Assembly (NCBI RefSeq): GCF_000497445.1
Contig: NZ_CM002285.1
Coordinates: 2,534,477-2,540,678 of the forward strand
Direction of reading: 5' to 3'
Length of the DNA stretch: 6,202 bases
Origin: Streptomyces roseochromogenus subsp. oscitans DS 12.976
GTDB lineage: Bacteria; Actinomycetota; Actinomycetes; Streptomycetales; Streptomycetaceae
Shown: piece by piece, positions 1 to 6,202 of the stretch
Layout: every line of letters starts with the position of its first letter
Numbering within the stretch: position 1 is the first letter of the stretch
Translations under genes and position numbers: made by a program
Notes under the pieces: generated by a model
Databases searched by the model: none
Seen by the model: the letters and a program-made list of their open reading frames with translations, nothing else
Told to the model about the DNA's origin: nothing

Positions 1-1877
1 GCGTACGGCCGCGCCGCGCAGCCCGCTCTCGGCGGCGAGCCGGACCGCGATCCGCAGACACATCAGGTCCAGGTGCGCCGCGAACACCTCGTGCCGGTCG
101 ACGGGCGCGGCGACCGGGGCGTCCGGGGCGGCGGCCCGGACCTCGGACAGCAGACGGAGGGTGAGCGGATGCCGGGCGTCGCGGTCGGTGAGGACCCCGT
201 CGGGGATGCCGTACCGGGCACGGGCCGCGCGGGCCTCGTCCGCCGTGAGGTCGGGGAGGCGCAGGCAGGGTGGAAGGGGGTGGGGGCAGGGGCGGTCAGC
301 TCGGCGGTGGCCGCAGCGCCCGCGGAAGCTGCCGGTGCCGGCGGAACCGTCGCAGGCGCCGGGGAGTACAGCAGGTCGGCGGGGAATTCCGCTCCGGCGC
401 GCTCCCAGTACTCCTCCCGGCAGGCCACCACCAGGCGTGCCCCGGTCGTGCGCAGCCAGGCGGCCGTTCCCCTGGTCCACTCGGGCAGGCGGTGGGCCAG
501 GGCGGGGGGCATCTCCTCGGGGCCGTCGAGGAGGAGCAGCAGCGGGCGCCCGGCCAGCGCGGCGAGGCGGGCCAGATGCTCGGGGCCGAGATCGCCGAGG
601 TCCCCGGTGTCGACGGAGCGGGCGGCGGCGACGATCCGGGCGGCCCGCTCCAGGGTGCGGCGGGCGGCGTCGGCCACGGAGTCGTCGGCGTCCTCCAGGT
701 CGGCGCCGCGCAGCCACAGCGTCGGGGCGGGGCGTTCGCCGCCGGCCCGGCAGGCGGCGAGGGCCGCGAGTTCCGTCGTACAGCCGCTGCCCGAGTCGCC
801 GACGAGCCCGAGCACGGTCCGGTCGCCGGCTGTGAAAGCAGCCAACTCCCTTACGACACCGTGGCGTTCGACCGGTTCCACGGCGCCGGCGAGAAAACCG
901 TGCGGGCCGTTCTGGCCGACCGAGGTGGCGGTCAGCTGCTGGATCCCGGCCAGGTTGAGGTCGGCGCCGTAGGCGGGCACGGTGGCCGCGTTGCGGGCCA
1001 GCAGTTCGGCGAGGGGGCCGTCTGCGGGCCGGAGCGGCACCGCGAAGCCCGTGTCGCGCTGGTCGGAGTGCAGGGCGGTGCCGAGGACGCCGAGTACCGC
1101 GCCGGTCTCCGCGTCGAGGACCGGTCCCCCGGCCGCTCCGCCGCCCAGCCTCAGCGCGTCCCGGCCGGCGGTGCCGATGGCCAGCTCCAGTGCGTCCGGC
1201 AGGAGGTGGAAGCGGTCGGTCGCGGTGTACGTCACCTCGGTGGCGGCCAGCACCCGCGCCTCCCGCCAGCAGCCCGCCGGGATCCGTACGTAGGTCCCGG
1301 CCTCGATCCGCTCCCGCACGGTCAGCGGCAGCGGCTCCAGGCCCAGGCCCTCGGTACGGACCAGGGCCAGATCGAGGTCGGGCAGCGGGGTGACGGCGTC
1401 GGCGCCGACCACACAGGTGAGGTCGCCCGCGGTCTGCAGCACCAGCCGGACCAGGCCGTCTACCGCCTCGTGGCTGGTGAGCAGCGTGCCCTGGTGATCG
1501 ACGAGGAACCCGACGCCTCGGGGGCGGCCGGCGAGGTCGCGGATCTGGACGAGGGGCGGGGAGGTGTCGTGAGGCGGACGGGGTGCATGGGGGGTGTGGG
1601 GTGGACGGGGGGCGGCTGTGGTGCCGGTGGTGTGCCAGGTACCTGTGGTGTAGCCGGTACCGGTGGTGTAGCCGGTACCGGTGGTATCCGCTGTGCCGGT
1701 AGCGCCGTCCGTGCCGGTGAAGTGACCCGTGCCCGTGGTGTAGCCGGTGTCCGTGGTGCCCCCGGTCTCCGGCTCCGCACGGTCCCCACGTACCCGTCGG
1801 ATGCCGTCCGCCGTCTCCCGCGTACCGTCCGCCGCCGCCCGGCGAGCGCCCCCGGTGCGCGGGCCCCGTCCCGCCAT
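1..1877 (-). CDS. Trypsin-fold/STAND-like NTPase fusion protein, partial and frameshifted
   Basis: Large multidomain protein of unknown function; its 3' end lies beyond position 1. Seen in order: Thr/Gly hexapeptide repeats (residues 41-88), a Pro/His-rich linker (89-107), a trypsin-like domain (about 108-285) and a P-loop NTPase domain (about 325-490). In the trypsin domain His136 (TSHEAV) and Asp169 (DLALV) match the catalytic positions, but the GxSGGPV motif reads GAAGGPV, so the nucleophile is Ala249. In the NTPase, Walker A reads GDSGSGCTT with Cys366 replacing Lys; Walker B is LLLLLDGPEE (Asp451), followed by RLVVACREEYW. No signal peptide is visible, so it is probably cytoplasmic. Frame 0 stops at 63, but from about position 270 the -1 frame continues with LRLPDLTADEARAARARYG and RHPLTLRLL, typical STAND motifs, open to position 1. 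The ATG at 1877 has a strong ribosome binding site. Fold assignment is fairly secure; function, including any role in immunity or regulation, is inference. A true pseudogene is possible. Confidence 0.75.
270..292 (-). other. Apparent 1-base deletion (frameshift) in C-runs
   Basis: The coding strand here has C4, C5 and C5 runs separated by single or paired bases (plus-strand G-runs at 276-280, 282-286 and 289-292). Upstream, frame 0 has normal high-GC codon use. Downstream, frame 0 gives a Ser/Thr/Pro/Arg-rich nonsense tail ending at 63, whereas the -1 frame gives 90 good codons from 270 to 1 without a stop. One extra C in these runs would join the two parts. No stop bounds the shift on its upstream side, so its exact position is uncertain. 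Confidence 0.75.
1614..1757 (-). repeat. Eight tandem 18-bp units coding a TTGTGY-like hexapeptide
   Basis: Residues 41-88 of the trypsin/STAND protein read as eight hexapeptides: TTDTGY, TTGTGH, FTGTDG, ATGTAD, TTGTGY, TTGTGY, TTGTWH and TTGTTA. The DNA repeats with an 18-bp period; two neighbouring copies (1647-1664 and 1665-1682) are identical, and each contains the palindrome CCGGTACCGG. Identical adjacent units suggest recent slippage or unequal recombination. The segment is probably disordered or extended and sits before the trypsin-like domain. Confidence 0.9.
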
Positions 1878-1884
1878 GGCCGTA

Positions 1885-1891
1885 CCTCCCC
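1885..1891 (-). promoter_or_regulatory. Ribosome binding site of the trypsin/STAND gene
   Basis: The minus strand reads GGGGAGG, then seven bases, then ATG at 1877. This near-ideal Shine-Dalgarno sequence is the main reason for choosing this start. Confidence 0.75.
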
Positions 1892-1905
1892 GCCCGTACC
1901 GCGTG

Positions 1906-1929
1906 CCCTGTCTCGACCCCTGTCTCGAC
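1906..1929 (-). repeat. Perfect tandem 12-bp direct repeat upstream of the trypsin/STAND gene
   Basis: CCCTGTCTCGAC occurs twice head to tail on the plus strand (1906-1917 and 1918-1929); on the coding strand this is GTCGAGACAGGG twice. It lies 29-52 bases before the ATG at 1877, in the likely promoter or 5' leader. A TACCGT hexamer resembling a -10 box (minus strand, 1933-1928) overlaps its upstream edge, but no convincing -35 box accompanies it. The repeat could be a regulator-binding site or a simple duplication. Confidence 0.6.
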
Positions 1930-2074
1930 GGTAGGCGCGCGATGATCGGCGGGACCAGATCGCGCGGCGAACGCGCCCCCTTCCGCTCCCCTGGTTCACT
2001 CCGAGCGCCTGCCCGGACGGGTGAATAGGCGGGAGCCCGTGGATAACCCTAGAGGTGGGGGAACCGAGGGGGGA

Positions 2075-2124
2075 CCGTGGAGCGGCGGCAGGGGCCCACC
2101 CCGTGGCCTGCCGCCGCTCCACGG
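2075..2124 (-). terminator. Long hairpin in the truB to trypsin/STAND gap, probable operon terminator
   Basis: A perfect 18-bp inverted repeat: CCGTGGAGCGGCGGCAGG at 2075-2092 pairs with its exact reverse complement at 2107-2124 across a 14-base loop. It begins 47 bases past the truB stop and is very GC-rich, with no T-run on either side; many high-GC actinobacterial terminators lack one. A third CCGTGG in the loop (2101-2106) could pair with 2119-2124 instead, giving an alternative fold. The likely role is terminating or stabilising the end of the infB-truB transcript. The symmetry would work in either direction, but both neighbours are on the minus strand. Confidence 0.65.
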
Positions 2125-2141
2125 ACGACCCCGTCCGGGGA

Positions 2142-2155
2142 CCCCTGCCGAGGGG
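2142..2155 (-). terminator. Small hairpin just after truB
   Basis: CCCCT at 2142-2146 pairs with AGGGG at 2151-2155 around a four-base loop, 15 bases past the truB stop. Alone it is a weak stem; with the larger hairpin at 2075-2124 it may form a two-part 3' end for the operon transcript. Confidence 0.35.
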
Positions 2156-2170
2156 GCTTGGCGGGATGGC

Positions 2171-3076
2171 TCAGCCGAAGACGGCCAGGCTCTTGGCCTT
2201 GCCCTTCTGTTCCTCGACCAGCGCGAGGAAGCGGCCCTCGGGGTCGAAGACGGCGACGGGACCGGCGCCCGCGTACTCGTCGGGCATGTCCAGCCGGACG
2301 CCGTTCAGCAGCAGCCGGGCGCGCCGGGCGTCCACCTGCCAGCCCCGGAACGCGGCCGCGGCGGCCTCCGCGATCGGCATCACGGTCAGCTCCTGCTGGA
2401 GCTGGTCCAGTGTCCTCGCCGTATCGATCTTGTACGGCCCGACGCGCGTCCGGCGCAGCGCCGTGAGGTGGCCGCCGACGCCCAGGTCGGCGCCCAGGTC
2501 ACGGGCGAGGGCACGGATGTAGGTGCCGGAGGAGCAGACCACGGAAACGACCAGGTCGAGGACCTGGGTGCCGTCGTCGGCGACGGCGTCCCGGACGTCG
2601 TACACCGTGAACGAGGAGATCGTCACCGGCCGGGCGGGGATCTCGAAGTCCTCGCCCTCGCGGGCCCGCTTGTACGACCGCACGCCGTCGATCTTGATGG
2701 CGCTGACCTTGGACGGTACCTGCATGATGTCGCCGGTCAGCTTGGCGATCCCGGCGTCGATGGCGTCCCGGGTCACCTTGGACGCGTCGGTGGACGAGGT
2801 GATCTCGCCCTCGGCGTCGTCGGTGAGCGTGTTCTGGCCCAGGCGGATGGTGCCCAGGTACTCCTTCTCCGTGAGGGCGAGGTGCCCGAGGAGCTTGGTG
2901 GCGCGCTCGACACCGAGGACCAGGACGCCGGTCGCCATCGGGTCGAGGGTGCCGGCGTGGCCGACGCGGCGGGTCCTGGCGATCCCGCGCATCTTGGCGA
3001 CCACGTCGTGCGAAGTGAAGCCCGACGGCTTGTCGACGATGACGAGGCCGTCGGGCGTGGTGTGCTTCTGGGTCAT
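2171..3076 (-). CDS. truB: tRNA pseudouridine(55) synthase TruB
   Basis: Converts U55 in the T-arm of most tRNAs to pseudouridine in the cytoplasm; TruB family proteins also act as tRNA-folding chaperones. The 301-residue length fits the family. Seen: N-terminal LVIVDKPSGFTSHDVV (11-26), the catalytic motif GHAGTLDPMATGVL with the family's nucleophilic aspartate at Asp45, KEYLGTIRLG (71-80), the substrate-binding stretch QVPSKVSAIKIDGVRSYKRA (119-138), GTYIRALARDLG (184-195), and a C-terminal part ending EGRFLALVEEQKGKAKSLAVFG-like, consistent with the actinobacterial C-terminal domain. The ATG at 3076 overlaps the rbfA stop as ATGA and has no strong ribosome binding site of its own, so translation is probably coupled to rbfA. 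No key residue is missing. Confidence 0.97.
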   Translation of the reverse strand: MTQKHTTPDGLVIVDKPSGFTSHDVVAKMRGIARTRRVGHAGTLDPMATGVLVLGVERATKLLGHLALTEKEYLGTIRLGQNTLTDDAEGEITSSTDASKVTRDAIDAGIAKLTGDIMQVPSKVSAIKIDGVRSYKRAREGEDFEIPARPVTISSFTVYDVRDAVADDGTQVLDLVVSVVCSSGTYIRALARDLGADLGVGGHLTALRRTRVGPYKIDTARTLDQLQQELTVMPIAEAAAAAFRGWQVDARRARLLLNGVRLDMPDEYAGAGPVAVFDPEGRFLALVEEQKGKAKSLAVFG

Positions 3077-3543
3077 TCCGCGGCGTCGCCGTCCGTCTCG
3101 GTCGTGTCGGCGGCCTCGTCGTCGGCCGGCTTGCGGTACGGGTCGGCGCCGCCCGCGTAGGACGCGCCCGCGGAGGCCTCGCGGACCTTCGCGTCGGACT
3201 GCCGTGCCTTGTCGAGGAGGTCCTCGATGGTCCGGGCGGTGTCCGGCAGGGCGTCCGCGACGAAGGTGAGGGTCGGCGTGAACTTCACGCCGGCCGCGCG
3301 GCCGACCTCGGAGCGCAGGATGCCCTTGGCGCTCTCCAGGCCCGCCGCCGCGGCCTCCCGCTCCTCGTCGTCGCCGTAGACCGTGTAGAAGACGGTCGCC
3401 TCCCGCAGGTCACCCGTGACCCGGGTGTCCGTGATGGTGACGTGCGTGCCGAGCCGCGGGTCCTTGATCCCGCGCTGCAGCTTCTGGGCCACCACCTCCC
3501 GGATGAGGTCCGCCAGCCTTTTCGCCCGCGCGTTGTCGGCCAC
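3073..3543 (-). CDS. rbfA: Ribosome-binding factor A
   Basis: RbfA binds the 30S subunit and assists late 16S rRNA maturation (5' end, helix 1 region); it matters most in the cold in well-studied bacteria. The 156-residue product begins ADNARAKRLADLIREVVAQK and contains family-typical IKDPRLG (26-32), VTITDTRVTGDLREATVFYT (35-54), KGILRSEVG and KFTPTLTFVAD, which make up the KH-like fold. The tail after about residue 120 is rich in Ala, Asp, Glu and Thr and ends acidic, as in actinobacterial members. The start is GTG at 3543, preceded by GGGAG at eight bases' spacing. It lies 52 bases after the DUF503 gene and overlaps truB by four bases, so co-transcription and coupled translation with truB are likely. 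Confidence 0.95.
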   Translation of the reverse strand: MADNARAKRLADLIREVVAQKLQRGIKDPRLGTHVTITDTRVTGDLREATVFYTVYGDDEEREAAAAGLESAKGILRSEVGRAAGVKFTPTLTFVADALPDTARTIEDLLDKARQSDAKVREASAGASYAGGADPYRKPADDEAADTTETDGDAAE

Positions 3544-3551
3544 TGGTCCGT

Positions 3552-3556
3552 CTCCC
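3552..3556 (-). promoter_or_regulatory. Ribosome binding site supporting the rbfA GTG start
   Basis: The minus strand reads GGGAG eight bases before the GTG at 3543, within a purine-rich leader (AAAGAAGAAGAAAGAACGGG) that fills much of the 52-base gap after the DUF503 gene. It fixes the GTG as the rbfA start. Confidence 0.7.
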
Positions 3557-3595
3557 GTTCTTTCTTCTTCTTTGCGTTCTGTGGTCTGGTCGTCG

Positions 3596-3889
3596 TCAGT
3601 CGTCTTCGCCGTGGAAGCGGCGTCGGACCGACAGCAGCTCCACTTCGGGGCGGCCGGCGACCAGCCGTTCGCACCGGTCCAGTACGTCGGTGAGGTGCGC
3701 CGCGTCGCCGGACACCATGGCGAGGCCGATGACTGCTCGCCGGTGGAGGTCGATGTGGTCCACCTCGGCCGCGCTCACCGCGAACTTGCGCTGGAGTTCG
3801 GCGACGATCGGGCGGACGACGGAGCGCTTCTCCTTCAGCGAGTGGACGTCGCCTAGGAGGAGGTCGAAGGACAGAGTCCCCACGTACAT
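3596..3889 (-). CDS. DUF503 (YlxP-like) small protein
   Basis: A 97-residue protein of the DUF503 family, to which Bacillus YlxP belongs; the family is typically found between infB and rbfA and has no firmly settled function, though the location suggests ribosome assembly or translation. Seen: MYVGTLSFDLLLGDVHSLKEK at the N-terminus including the hallmark SLKEKRSVVRPIV (17-29), then DLHRRAVIGLAMVSGD and the C-terminal VELLSVRRRFHGEDD. The length fits the family at about 90-100 residues. The ATG at 3889 is chosen because homologues begin MYxGxL here. The frame stays open upstream to 4066, but that extension is Pro/Ala-rich, unlike the family, and crosses an inverted repeat. No clear Shine-Dalgarno precedes the ATG; the leader is CGGCAAAAAAC. 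Confidence 0.9.
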   Translation of the reverse strand: MYVGTLSFDLLLGDVHSLKEKRSVVRPIVAELQRKFAVSAAEVDHIDLHRRAVIGLAMVSGDAAHLTDVLDRCERLVAGRPEVELLSVRRRFHGEDD

Positions 3890-3898
3890 GTTTTTTGC

Positions 3899-3910
3899 CG
3901 GGTTTACCCG
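3899..3910 (-). repeat. 12-bp near-palindrome just before the DUF503 start
   Basis: CGGGT at 3899-3903 and ACCCG at 3906-3910 are inverted around TT, ending 10 bases before the DUF503 ATG, where a ribosome binding site would be expected. As RNA the loop is too tight for the full stem, so a protein-binding site or chance are equally possible. Beyond it, the gap to 4020 holds only weak inverted repeats (such as CCCCGG/CCGGGG at 3929-3934 and 3945-3950) and no promoter I can support. Confidence 0.3.
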
Positions 3911-4020
3911 CCGGTACGGGATCGATGGCCCCGGGTCCGTGTGGCCGGGGACATCAAGAACGGTACCGCGTCCCTGCCGGGGGCTCGACAGGGTTTCGGT
4001 GCCGTGGGCTGCAGCACGGG

Positions 4021-4039
4021 CCGGGGGCGGAGCCCCCGG
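4021..4039 (-). terminator. Strong GC hairpin downstream of infB (second of two)
   Basis: CCGGGGGC at 4021-4028 pairs perfectly with GCCCCCGG at 4032-4039 around a three-base loop; on the coding strand it reads CCGGGGGCTCCGCCCCCGG. Short GGGGGC-loop-GCCCCC stems of this kind are common between Streptomyces genes. It lies 57-76 bases past the infB stop, after a first inverted repeat. There is no T-run. It may cause partial termination or protect the infB 3' end from exonucleases. Confidence 0.55.
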
Positions 4040-4047
4040 TAACGGCA

Positions 4048-4084
4048 CGCTGGCCGACAGGACCAATGATCCCGTCGGCCAGCG
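4048..4084 (-). terminator. Hairpin directly behind the infB stop (first of two)
   Basis: CGCTGGCCGAC at 4048-4058 pairs perfectly with GTCGGCCAGCG at 4074-4084. After one mismatch, three more pairs (4060-4062 with 4070-4072) leave a seven-base loop. It starts 12 bases past the infB TAA at 4097. No T-run follows, but the stem is strong, and with the second hairpin at 4021-4039 it looks like a terminator or processing site between infB and the DUF503-rbfA-truB genes. Confidence 0.6.
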
Positions 4085-4096
4085 ACAAACCCGGCG

Positions 4097-6202
<2,106 letters not shown>

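Noticed and set aside
270..292. Programmed -1 ribosomal frameshift site
   Set aside because: No canonical X XXY YYZ heptamer in the right phase (frame-0 codons are GCC CCC ACC CCC TTC) and no clear downstream pseudoknot; a homopolymer indel is simpler.
270..1934. Long plus-strand open frame opposite the trypsin/STAND gene
   Set aside because: Gly-rich translation without recognisable domains; explained by GC-rich third positions of the minus-strand gene, whose protein has clear domains.
1928..1950. Promoter with -10 TACCGT (minus strand 1933-1928)
   Set aside because: The -10 hexamer fits TAnnnT, but no TTGAC-like -35 lies at 16-19 bases; too weak to list on its own.
2038..2046. TTATCCACG on the minus strand, one mismatch from a DnaA box
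   Set aside because: A single isolated site with no cluster and no origin context; expected by chance.
2021..3160. Plus-strand open frame opposite truB
   Set aside because: Mirror of the strongly supported truB and rbfA genes; composition is typical of an antisense shadow.
3890..4066. 59-residue N-terminal extension of the DUF503 protein from 4066
   Set aside because: Homologues start at MYVG; the extension is Pro/Ala-rich and runs through an inverted repeat.

Overview
The window is high-GC actinobacterial chromosome, most likely Streptomyces or a close relative. The evidence is the strong G/C bias at third codon positions, the Gly/Arg/Pro-rich N-terminal region of IF2, and the gene order infB - DUF503 (YlxP-like) - rbfA - truB. 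All five genes are on the minus strand, so transcription runs from position 6202 towards position 1.

Right to left: 6202-4097 is infB (translation initiation factor IF2), cut at its 5' end by the window edge. A 207-base gap (3890-4096) follows, with two back-to-back inverted repeats just behind the infB stop. Next come a DUF503/YlxP-family gene (3889-3596), rbfA (3543-3073) and truB (3076-2171). rbfA and truB overlap by four bases (ATGA). These genes form a translation/ribosome-maturation block: IF2 brings initiator tRNA to the 30S subunit, RbfA matures the 30S subunit, and TruB makes pseudouridine 55 in tRNA. A 293-base gap (1878-2170) follows truB. It holds a small hairpin, a perfect 18-bp-stem hairpin, and a perfect 12-bp tandem repeat just ahead of the next gene.

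The last gene (1877 to the left edge) is the least ordinary. It encodes a Thr/Gly hexapeptide repeat, a chymotrypsin/trypsin-fold domain and a STAND-like P-loop NTPase domain. The serine-protease nucleophile is replaced by Ala and the Walker A lysine by Cys. The reading frame is interrupted by an apparent single-base deletion within or next to C-runs near 270-292. Frame 0 runs to a spurious stop at 63, while the shifted frame continues as convincing STAND-like protein through position 1. The interruption may be a sequencing indel, a real mutation or, less likely, programmed frameshifting. This possible double pseudoenzyme next to a translation operon is the main point of interest. The rest is conserved housekeeping.
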